Source of the DNA: Apteryx mantelli
Lineage: Eukaryota; Chordata; Aves; Apterygiformes; Apterygidae
Length of the DNA: 64,000 nucleotides
Assembly: GCF_036417845.1 (NCBI RefSeq)
Contig: NC_090013.1
Location: forward strand, 191,001 to 255,000
Reading direction: 5' to 3'
Below, piece by piece: positions 12,601-24,600 of the stretch. Below the pieces are notes generated by a model. It made no database searches. It saw only the letters and a program-made list of their open reading frames with translations, and had not been told where the DNA came from. Position 1 is the first letter of the stretch. Each line of letters opens with the position of its first letter. The position numbers and the translations under genes are program-made.

Positions 12601-15600
12601 GTGCAGTCCCTGTGTTTTAGAAAAGATGACAAGCATTGGCCATCAGGGATGAAGAGCTGAGCAGAGACCTGTCAAGTGGAAGAGAACTGGAAGCCCCAGG
12701 AGGACAGGTCAGTGGATCTCGTTTTCAGGGTACTATGTGACAATAGCAGCACTCATTCAACATTGCCAGCTGTCACCCATGTTTCTTTAGCATCTTGTTT
12801 CATACGGACTTTCCAAAGAAGGAAATACAGCATGAAGAGACTGCATGATAGATTGTAAGTGCTACATTTCCAGCATTTTCCTTATTGCAGCCAAGTTTAG
12901 AAATGAAAGGAATGTGGTAATGCAAGGACAGAAGCACCTCTACATTTCATAGATCACCTTCCCTTAAATCCTTGCAATCAGTGTCACCAGCCCTGGGCCC
13001 TCCAGGTTAATGCAAAATCTTTGCTGAGCCTGAGTGTCCTGTAACTACCTTCTAGTAAATCCTCTCTAAATCACTGCTGATTGTAAGAGAGAAGGACTAG
13101 GACCAAGCTCCCCTTGCCAGGCTCTGCTGCAGCTGTTGGAGTTCTGGATCGTGGAGGAATCTGGTTTCTCAAAGCACAAACAGACATTTCATTCAGGACT
13201 CCCCTTTGTCCATGAGGAGGTTCATGCGGCGTTGGAACAGCTCCTGCCCACCTGTCTGCCTGCTATTTCCACTGCTGCAGCCCCTGGCACTGCTAGAAGC
13301 TGGCTCTCACTTCTGGCTACTCAGGAGTTTGTTTCTGGCACACCTTTGCCTTCGCGGCTGCCCTCTGGTGGTCCCTGGATAAGGACCGAGGGAGATGCAG
13401 CGTCCAGAGACTGGAACATGGTACAGCCTCAAACCCACGTGAGGTTTTCAGTGCCCTCAAAATCATATGTCAAAGACTGTTCCAGAGCCCTTCCTGTGAC
13501 AAAAGCCCAGAGAAGCAGACTAGCGCACTGTTTTAGGAGCTGACACTGGGAAACTCAATGGAGCAGTGCAGTGCCTTTCCTGCAAATGAGCTGCAGCAGT
13601 ACTCACTGTGTACGTGTAACATCCTGACTCCTCCACCTTGTGCTACGCACACCTGCTGCAAGGGGCAAGTGGTACTCTGGGGGTGCAGGACAGGGAATCG
13701 GGGCACTTATAGGGAAACCGATGTGCCAAGATGAAAATACCACCAGCATCCAGAGCTCCAGTCCAGCTCCTTGCCTACTAGCCCAGCCTTGTAGACCTAC
13801 AGCCATCACACCAGTCTGCACCCAGACTACAGTTGTCTCAGGGTGAGAACCTGCAGGCCCAGCTGGAATTGTACTGCGTCTAAACCCAGTTCGTCTCGGG
13901 AAATATTGCCAGCCATGCTGTCAGAATACAACCAGGTAAAGCTGTGTCCTGTACACGTCCTCTCCCTTAGAGCCAGCATTGACCTGAGTGAAATTTTTCT
14001 GACACAACCCTCCTCCTTCCCCAGCCAAGTGAACTGCAGCCAACCTTAGAGGTAGCCTTGGGAGGCCTGCAAGCAAGACTATATATAAGGATATAAGCAT
14101 GGAAAGACAGAGCTGTGGCTCATCTATCAGCACCACCTTAATAAGCTTAGCCCTGAAGAGCAGCCTCTGTGCTGCTCTGAGATTGCCTGCCTGCTGGACC
14201 ATGTCCACCTCCCAAAACCCAGGTGCCAGAGGGTAGCATCCTTGAAGGGAAGAAATGTCTGTCTCATGCCTGCAGCCTGAAAGGGATAAGAAGTGTGTCT
14301 CTCACCGGAAGTGCCAAGGAGTCAAAGCATTTACAACCGCACACGTTAAGGTACATCTGGGCTCTGTCCTGGGGGGGCTGCTACCTTGAATTATTGTTAT
14401 TTACATTCTGATTTCTAAGTCCTTATGGGTTCATGTTTTCCTTTTCCTCATTAGGCAGAAAGGGAAAGAAAATTATTTTTACAAGCAGGAGTAGCTGACT
14501 ATGATCACAGAGCTCCAAGAGCTGGGTTTTTAAGTAAACTGTGCCCATTAACTGTATGAAAGCTAGTGATATGGGTCCAAGAGAGACTCAAAGCCAGGGG
14601 ACACAAAGAAAGGAAGGAAAAAACAGCCCAAAAGAGAAAGAGATCTATCAAAGTAAATTACATTTAATTAAACTAGGAAAATAATGTGCCATGCAAAAAA
14701 AAAAAAAAGTTCTTCCTCCCCCATGTATTCCCCCATTAGAAAAGCAATCCAACAGCGATTGGGAACAGACAACACGTGGTGGCTGGTTTCTTAATCATGC
14801 TCAAGGCACATCTGCATATTTCTTTCATTTTGCAGTGATTATAGAGTTAGTGTTTAATTTCCTGGGCCCTGTGAACAAACCAATGCAAGGAACAGTGAGA
14901 ACTGGGGTAGGAATAGCTTTGTGTAATTAACATCATTAATCATGACACAGGCTTCTCTCTCAGTGGGAGACAGGGCCCAGCTACCCACCTGACTAGGAAG
15001 AATGAAATGTTTGGGACAAGGAAAAGACACAAGTTGGAGTCCAGCTCTTGCAATTGTGGACAAGAGTCCTGCCTGTTACTTGGGCCATTTACCTAAGCTT
15101 TGGGGAATCAATTCTGCTTAACACCAAATTCACAATTGCAAAACAGAGACATAAAGCTGCAAACACACCATGAGCTCTGGTGTTCTAAAAACAGGCCCGG
15201 GAGCAGGTTCCCTTCCAGGTTTGTGCTGCTGAGTCTCTACAGAGCCAACTGAGTTCCCACTAGCGCTGCAGTACCCTCACTGGCAGAATGGGGATAGCTG
15301 CAATGACCTCCCCAGCATGGGCCTGTTTGGAGGAGAAAGGTGTCTCAAGACAACAGCTGTGGCTGCATCTCTGAGGCCCAGTGAAGGTGGTTAATAAGTG
15401 CAAGTCACCCTCAACGCTATGAACACTAATTGAGGGTGTCCAGACTTGCTCCCCTGACCCAGCCTAGGAAAGCTGGAAGGTGTAGAGAGATGTTTCCTTT
15501 CCACCTCCTTCATCAACTCATCTCCCTTTGTGCTTACTGGTGGAGGTACCCGCAGGGTCTCTCAGCTGGTGATGTGGGCTCCATTCATCACTGCCTTGTC

Positions 15601-18600
15601 AAGGGTGCTCATTATCTCATTTGTTTGCTCACTTTTCAGAGCACTGTCACTTTTCATTACCTCCCTCCAGCCTGATGGGCAGGGAGGAGGTAAGGGACAG
15701 GAGAAGACATGAATGGGGGGGGGGGGGGGGGGAATGCCGTTGCTCAGCAGACAGAGAAGCAGGACTTGGCTGAATAGGGTGGGAGTGCTGGAGTCCCTGC
15801 CTCCTGCAGCACCGGGGATGCTGTGTGCATTCACAGCAACAGGATTGGGAAGCACAGCACAGTCAGAATCAGCAGCACTTGGTGAAGCAAGGTTGGACAG
15901 ACAACCAGAAGCCCATTTTCAAGAGCAGCCACAATCATCAGCTCTTGCAGTTTGTCACATTTTGGCACTGTTTTGTCCTTGAGTCCCTGTTGGTTGGGTT
16001 GTGTCATTATATCTCAAATATCATTTCTTAACTTCCTTGTACCTAGGAAGGGCAATAATAATTTCAAACAGCACAAATCCAGCAAAGGGGAAGGAGGAGT
16101 TTTTATATTTAAAACCCCAAGAAGCCCACCACAACAAAAAATCCCAAATCCTTTTGGTTTTAGCACCAATTTCATCATTTTTAGGACCTGACTCCTGAGT
16201 CTGGAATGTGTGTGGTTTGCACAGAGTGTCTGGGCTCATTCTGCTGTCAAACTCCTGTCCTGGCTTCTCCTACCCAGGAGATCTTTGCTTAGAGGAGAGT
16301 CCTCCCACATGGTTTTAAACATTAACCAGCCTGCTCAGAAGAGTTGCCAAGGCGCTCAGCCTGGGTCAGTCGCCTATAGTCAGGCAGGGAGGGTCACCGT
16401 ATCGCTCCGAGCCTGTTGTGCAGGGAGGAGCAGGGCTGCTGGCATGGTGCGTGTACTGCTGGCTAACTCCTTGCCTCCACTGTACTGCTTCTCTGGCACA
16501 CAACACACAACTTTCAGTCCACTCTGCCCTCCCTCCACATGCCAGCCACCTCCTGATCCCAGGAAGTTGCACACATTTTTAACCTGGTTATTCTACCTGA
16601 TGAAAAAAAATCAGCTCACTGTCACTCAAAGCAGATTTGCCCTCCCTGAGAGTGTACTGCACATCCTCTTTTCCATTTCTCAGGCAACTCTGTTCTTACC
16701 TGTCACCATGGCTGCCAGACTTTTCCTAACCTGCACTATCCAGAAAATTGCCCCAAGTGGCAACAGGTCACAACAGGACAATGGCAATGCTGGATGTTAC
16801 TGCAGAGTACCAAAATAGCTATTTAGCAGACGTGCACCAAACACTCTGGCCTCAGACCATTACTGCAAAGCACAAGTTTCCTATCTCTGCTCTCACCGTG
16901 TCCCTACCTGACACTCATGGGTATTTGCAGTTTTCTGCAGTGGATTTTGAAAGGACAAATGAGCAGTTGTTGCTCTCAGTTCAAAAGGATCTCCCTCAAC
17001 AAGGCTGGATGTACACAGCTCCACACAGCCTTCTGAGGGGCAGCCTGCTTCCAAGCAGCCCTTTTGGAAGCTTTAAAACCCTTGTGGCTATGAATGTTAT
17101 CTAGACTTATCGGAAGTGCAATAGAAGGTGGGGAAGAGACTGGTAAAGCAGCAGAGATGGGATCATCTGTCAAAACAAAAGTTGATGTGAAGAAGATTGA
17201 GAAGAGGAAATTTTGGAATGCAGAGAAAGATAAACATGTTCAACCGCTGGAAGATACCAGGGTCTTGGGAGGGCCAAAGAGCTCATCCATAAGGTGAGAT
17301 GGGGTTGTGCTGGCAGCCTCTGGCTGCCCTGCCCCAGCACCAGGCCAGCTGCATGATGCCCTGCAAAGATGAGAATAGCTCAGAGAAGAATCCAAGAGGG
17401 GATCCAGGCAGAACCGATGGCTGGAATGTGCTATCAGCCCCTCCTCAACCCTCTCACCTTTACAGCCAGCCAGAGAAACCAGAGAGATTTGTGCAAAGAC
17501 TAGGGACTGCCAGGGCACTCGGAGTACTTGGTCTGTGCTCAGCTGCACCGATCACGTGGTAGCAGCCACTCAGCAATGGAGAGCCTGCAAGTCAGGTTCG
17601 AGCCGAGTTCACCCCGTATCTCTGCAGAGGACGAGCAAATCATCTCCACATGGGCAAAAGGAGAGTGTGGAGGAGAGGGGGAAGGCTGCCAGCGCAAGGC
17701 TGCGGTTCAGATCCCTCTTGACAGCTCCCCAGCAGCCCCCGCATTGCCTGTCATTCCACAAAACAAACTTCAAAGTAAACAAGGCGCCCAGGACTGGGCC
17801 ATTGCAGCCACTCTATCATCGTTCAGGAGTATTTTCCTTCCTCCCCCCTCCTGAGCCATTGCTGTTTGATAGCATTTACACGAGCTGCCCAGAGCAGGAT
17901 TTACAGGGCAGGTGCCTGAGCAAAGCACAGGAGAGCTGGCTGGGCCCCAGGCAAAAGGGGAAGAGGAGAGTTTCACAAAAGCCTTCAGATTGTGGTTTTA
18001 TATGATAGGGACCGCAGAGCAACATCCATCTTCAGGCTTAACATTTCATCTCTAGATCAACAGTCCGTTCCTTCCCCCACGTTCAGCTGCAGCTGCTGGC
18101 TTATCTCTCCATTAAAGCATTTTCCTCTTATTGCGCAGTTCACATGAGGAGGAATAAATGCCAGATGGGTCTCCCCTCCAGGTCACCATGCTGCAGCCGC
18201 GGTCTAAGCTGCGGCCCAGGGCGACACTGGATTCTGCAGTCTTGGATTAATCACTGGCCAAAAACAGGAACTTTGGGAGAGTCAAGGCCAAGAATGTATA
18301 CTCTGGGGGACAAGATTTCCAAACAGGAGGACTGAGAGTTTGCCTCCCTGGAAATTCCCATCCTGGAAGCACAAAGGTGCTGAGAGCAGAAGCCTCCAGA
18401 AGTGCCTGCAGGACCAACTTTCAAAAGCACTTAGGAAACCAGACACCCTAAGGCGTGTTTTCAAAATTGGCTAGGGTACTTAGGAGCACAGCACTAAAGT
18501 GAAACAGAGCAGACTGTGCCAGGGTCCTACAGACCAGCTCTGAACAGCGTCCGCACGGCTGAATTCAGCACTTCACCAGAGAAAGCAGTGTATCCATGTT

Positions 18601-21600
18601 ATCCTGTTGCTGTGCTGAGAAGGCTGCACAGCCTCCATTTCTGGAGAAATCTGGGGACTGTTCATCCTGTAGATACGGCCTCGGGAGCCTAAAGGTCTAG
18701 GGCAGTTCTGAATATGGCCCTGTATTTCAAGACATCCTTAGAGGCTTGTTGCATTGGCTAAAAACAATGTCTAAGGCTGAGGTCTCCCCAGCACTTATTC
18801 AGAAGTCCCATCATTAGCTTTTGTTCAAGCAGCCAACTCCAGCTGTTTAGAGGAGCAGAAGGTGCTCTTTATAGATCAGTTTTGAAAACATGTTTGTATC
18901 TGAGTACACATAACTACACTGGTCAAATCCACTCCAACAACTGACTTCGGTCTGTCTGCACAGCAACCAAACTCAAGACCTTGCTGAGGTCCATCTCGTT
19001 TGGTTTGGTACCTGCTACAAAGCATCCCGTGATGCCCACCCTCACAAAAGGGTGGTGTGCACCCTATGCTATGGTCACATTGCCTGTCCTTCCTTCCCCC
19101 GTCAAGCTGTGGTTGTGCCTTCCTGGCTCTTTGTTTGTGCCCTGGGGAAGTGGGCAAGCCCTGGTATTTTTATTACCATTCCCAATGCTGCCAAGTGCTT
19201 GCGTCACTGGCAGGGAGGAGGCTGTGCTCTCTCTTATGAAACACAGAGAAGATAAGATTGGACAGTGAAGAAAAGTCTTTAGAGGATTCTGCCAAACTTC
19301 AGGAAACTGGTGGAGTGCCTTCCCAGCAGCTTCCTTGGATGCCTGTGTACTCTGTCACCACTTGCTTTTCCCAGCGGCAGCAGCCACAAGAGGTCACAAC
19401 CAGACACAAGGACCCTGGCTTTCCAGACAGCAGTACAGTGCCCCCACCCCCAGGCCATAAACCAGACACCCCAAATGTTATGCCATGTGTTCATATCGCA
19501 ATGGAGGTCTCAGCATGTGAGCGCTGAGCCAGGAGAGTGTGTAGGAAGTAGTTTGTATTGTGCCAACAGGAGGTCCCTATTAGACAGAGGAAGAGAACCA
19601 AGGAATCATCAACGTCAGCATCAGCCCTTCCTGCAAACACCAGCTGACCCTGGTCAGGTCTCCGTAGTTCCTCATGCCGTGTTGTGACTGCCCGGCAGTA
19701 ATGGCATTGCTAGTTGCTGTGGCGACAAGCAGGGAAGTCAGGGAGGCTGGGGGAGCTGGCTAGCTCCAAAGAGCTCCCCATCCCAGACAGGGCAGGGAGA
19801 AACTTACAGCATCTTCTGGTGTGTCTGAAGTTTGCCAGAGTGCCACTGTGGTTATTTAACTCTCTTGTCAGAGGCAAAAAGAAATTCTGCAGCCTTTGAG
19901 CCATCCCTTGCCACACTGCAAGGCAGGGGGAGCCAGCAGTCAGCATGGAGCAATTTCAGTTGTTACAGACACGATCAAAGTGCTTCATGCTGGGAGAAAA
20001 CCTCCTGCAGGATCTACCCCGACCCACTCTGTGGAGCTGTGCCACTTGGCTGGTGCAAAAAGACACGAGGTTGTGGTGCTGGCTAATCATTCAAAGCCCT
20101 GCTACGATGAGCAAACCCTGCACTCCCTTCAGGCTCTTCCAGCTTATCTCTGTTTCTGATATATTGAAGGAAATGCATGAAGGGGACGGCCAGTGGAGGG
20201 ATCCCTCACCACTCCAGCTCAGAGCTGTCAGGGCCAGGGATCAGCCTTGGGGAAACCAGTGGCCAGTTGTGCCACATTATACAAAAAAAAATCTGGTCAT
20301 CTGCAACCTGGGTGCCTGGTGGCTGCCAGGGGAAGACAGAACTGGGGAGATAAGGCTGCGCTTACGGGGCAGCCCCTCTTCCTGTCCTCCATGCCTCATT
20401 TCCAGCTGCAACGCTCTTCCGGGCTAAAAGAAATGTGAATTCACAAAAAGCAGCCCATTGGCAAGGCTGGCAGCCAAGAGCTGAGAGATGGGGTCACAGG
20501 CTGCCTAGACTTCCTGATGCCCATTCTGAAAGGAAATCACCATCGTTTGGACAGAAACAACGGGCAAAGGCTTCATTTTTCCATCAGAGGGAGTTACAGT
20601 GGAAGGGAAAGGATTTGCCTAAGGTCACAGAGCCAGTCAGTGGCAGAGGAATGAGATTTTCAATCCTGTGTTTACCTTCCAACGCTATCCTGATAGTGTG
20701 AGAAAAGCTAACAGAAGTATGTGTGACTGTTAATGAAAGTACGTTTATGACCAGATAGTGTTTCTAAAAGGCAAGAAAAGCTTCACTACTTCAGTGCTGG
20801 GGCAGGGTGCTACCACATTGCCATCTAAGGCATTGCTGAAATTCAGGGATGTCTCCCCAACACTGCGGGAGACACTGTACTTTGAGTCTTGCAAGCAGTG
20901 CTGAGTTTGGGGTAATTACAATGCTCTTGAAAATATGGCCGAGATAGATGTCTTTACTTGCTAATTGCAGAGCCTACACCCTTTCTTTGGCTTCATTTTT
21001 CTCTTTTTCTGTTTCTATGCTCTTTTAATATTGTGGGTGCAATATTTCTAATGAGTTGGAGTAACCATTTTGGCTGTGATGTTATTACGCTGGATGGCAA
21101 AACCAGAAATGGGTGTAAGCAGGCTACCCAGGGACTGTCAGGCATGTAGACATTTACAGGTGACAAAGCATGACTTATGACCTTTATCATCCCACTTTAG
21201 CATCTGCCCTAGCTGATCAAGTCAATCCAAAAAACTGTTTTCAATCCAGATTTTTCTGAGAATTTAGCAATGACTATATCTTATCAAATCACATAGCACA
21301 GAGCATTGCCCAGCGATACACAGGAAGGCTGTTTCACCAGCTATCCTACAGCCCCCCCAGGGACCTTCCATACTTTAATTTTAGGGATGTCTTCTTCCAT
21401 ATTGCACAACTACACCTGAGCTTTACACATACAAAATGCCTTTAGTGCTACCAGCTACACAGGCCACTTCCCTGTGTTCAGGTCTGTCCGGATTCACTGA
21501 CACTTGGACACCTAATTTGATCTACACAACTAAAATCATACAAGAACCAGAGGAGCAGAGCAGCCCTGTCTTCTTCTCCTGGCAGCTCTAGCGAGTTGCT

Positions 21601-24600
21601 CAAAAGCCACAATTCGGGGGCTTACACCCCTGTTGAGAGGATATGATCACAACCACAAACAAAGCAGAGCAGAACCCAGCACCCTGGACACAGCAAGAAG
21701 CCTGTGCAAAGACAGGCACAGCCACCCAGCAGATCCGCAAACTTGTGCTCCCTTGCATCAAAGAGTGGGAGCTGGCTCCTGAGCTCTGAAACATCCAGAT
21801 GCAAAAGCACACATTGCTTTTCAGCAGCTCCCACTGTAATCTTTATGGGAGAGCATGCCTTCTGCCCCCACACGTTCTGTTCTTCTTGAGCCACCCTATG
21901 TTCAGGGACTTTGCTGCAAAGTGTCTGAGTTCCCTGCTGACAGCCGCTCCTCCTCAGTTTAAATCTTGCTATCTGATGGACCGCATGTCCCATGCTGAGA
22001 CAAGGCAATGAGCTGGGTGCTGTCACCGCCTGGCTGCACAGGCAGTCTCTAAGACTCAGTCTCTGACTTCCCTCATTTCTTGAAAAAGTGTCCCAATAGC
22101 CCAGGAAAGCTGTGAACTACTTTCTGTCTCTTTGCCCCTTCCATGTCACCGAGTTAAGGATAATACTTCTGTCCCTGTGTTTGGGCAGCATCTCCTTCTA
22201 GGACGCCTCTGTTGTACATCTGGTGCTTTCCAGCCTATGTGACACTTATACCATGGTGCCCTTTCTCAGTCCACCCTTCCAGGAATCCACCTTGCAAGTG
22301 CTCTCTCCCTACCTCGAACATGAAAAGCTGCAGCTGAGCCAGGAGGGAAGCAAAAATCAGAGAAAGCTGGAGGGCACTTACTTTTCATAGTCGTGTTTGC
22401 AGTACAGCTGCCGGTTGCGACAGTAGCAGGTGCCAGAAAGCGGCTGCAGGCAGACAGCACATTTCACACAGCCTTCGTGCCAGGAGCGCTCATTGACTCG
22501 CAGGAGGAACCGGTCAGAGATGGGGGTGTCACAGCCAGCACACACCTCCCGCATTTTGGAGTCTGAACCTGGGCAGCAGTGAAAAGATGGCTTGAGAAGG
22601 TTTCCTTTGCCCAGGGGCATGTTCTGAAGGAATGGTGTCTGCCTTTGGGGAGGGGGCTACGCTCAGCCTCACAGAACTGTGTGCTTGCAATTATCTACTG
22701 GTTTTTTTTAAAGCCACGTGGTGTTAGTGTCAGTCACCAAACATGCACAGGAGAGTAAAAAGGGAGGCTCTGCATGGAGTTCATTGTAACAACCTTGAAA
22801 ATAAATGCAAAAGTTTGCTCTATAAAACATGAGAAAGCAGCATGTTCTGGGCTTCTCTGCAGTTTCCAGATGGTAAATTACAGGTGAACCAAAAGTCCAC
22901 AGCTATCACATTATTTATGTTGCAGAGGATGTGAATAGGAAGATTTTAGAGAACACACATGCTTGGGAACTGGAGAAAAATGTGAAGCAGATCCATTTAT
23001 GTGTGTCTCGGCAGGACACAGTGAGTGCTGAACTCCTTGGAAACCTTGGCCCAGGTCAGAGGATAGATCTGGATCTGAATTCTACCCAATTTCACTCTGG
23101 ACTTGGTGCTAAGCTGCTTAAAATAGAAAAAGCTCCAGAGATTTGGGATTTTTCCCCCACTCAATGTTATCAACGTGCAAATCTATGGCTGCCCTTCAAA
23201 GGCTTCTTAATGATAACTTCAAGGTAAGGAGTGAGTAATAAACACACTATCTGGTGCACTGGATCTAGGTCGTGGGCTGAGCCAGGTAGAGACACCATCG
23301 TTGATGTGCACAATCTCTACGACCATTGTGCCAAGCTCCTCAGGTTTTATGAGCGCTTACCTCTGTCCTCTCCCTCTCCAACCTCTCGATTCTTTTATAC
23401 TTGTGTAAGCTTGTGGATCCTGGGGTAACACCTGCCCAGGCCCTCTTGCAGGGCTAGGAGGGATGATGGTTGGTTACGTGGGTGAAGCTTATATCTATTT
23501 TAAAAGGCAGGGTGAGGTGTAGGGCACCAGCAGCTCCATGCCTGGCAGTGAACTGTCAAGGGAAGCCAGTTGTGCTGGGTCTTTGAGGAATGGGGAATTG
23601 ATGGGCCCAGGCCCTTAGGGAACACTAAGCCTAGCCCTAATATTGGTCAGTGTCCCAGTGCAAAGAGTCAGGAAGGCTTGTGCTGGCCTCTGCGCAAACA
23701 GGAATTCATCTGCATCAAAGACAACAAGCGACAGTGGCAGATGTACATGGCAGAAGGCGTGTTCCAGATGGAGAGCCTTGTACTCCCACACAAGGCTGGA
23801 AAACACACAGGAGCCCTGCCCCAGCAGGGTCTCTGTAGAGACCACAGTAGCAAGGAGAATTTCCTGCTTCTACAACAGTGTATGCAACCTGCAGAGGTTT
23901 CCCAGGCCTGCAGAACTCTCGTCCAAGGCTTGGCGAGGCAGCCCTTACACCTGACCACAGCCCTCCAGTGATTAAGATGCCATCCAGACCCCAAATCAGC
24001 CCATCAGCAACTTGCCTTCAGGCTTCTTGGACTCAGCAGATTCAAATTGTCTGCCACAGGTGACAGGAGGACTGCAGACTGGAGCATCAAACAGGCAGGG
24101 CGAAATGCAAGATGCGGGAAGTCAGAAGGGATCCACTAATAAGAAGCTTTCTAAACACCTGCCTTGTCCAAGTTTCGCTGCAGCCAAAGACAGACAACTT
24201 CTCAATGCCCTGAATTCATTTGAAGACATAGCAAATATAAGTGAAAGTAGCTCTAAGAAGTTTGGACAAAGGCAGGTGCTCCTCTCTACCTTTAAGGGCA
24301 CTGCTGTTACATCAAAGCAGGAGGAACTGTTTGCAGTAAGTAAATTTGGCTAATCTGGGCTTGCTACTCTAGTGAGTGCCTCGGGAAACCAGGGTGTCTT
24401 GCGTGAAGGCAGCTCTTGCCACATTTTACTGCTGCACTTGGGTTTGGACTCTGCCTCACCAGGATCCCAGCCAGCTCCCCCAGCTGAACCTGCAGACATG
24501 CTGCCTGGGTAGCACAGCGAGGGGCAAGGTTGCCCGCTTGGCTGCTCAGCATCTTTGCCAACGGCAGCTTGTGCTTAGTGGCAACCCAAGCCCTTTGCAG

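Larger units (their letters stand above)
2379..22381 (-). other. LMX1-like intron 2 (20 kb), non-coding
   Basis: A GTAAGT donor after LIM1 and a TTTGCAG acceptor before LIM2 bound a 20-kb intron. It holds degenerate CR1-like and MIR-like repeats, homopolymer runs (an 18-base G run at 15715-15732) and AT-rich TAAT-dense stretches. Open frames in it, the longest 202 codons at 16210-16818, show no recognisable protein or codon bias. I see no nested gene. Confidence 0.75.

Noticed and set aside
13136-13543. 135-codon plus-strand open frame
   Set aside because: No homology recognised, intronic, length expected by chance.
16210-16818. 202-codon plus-strand open frame in LMX1-like intron 2
   Set aside because: No recognisable domain, no codon bias, and it sits antisense in an intron. 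Plausible by chance in a window this long.
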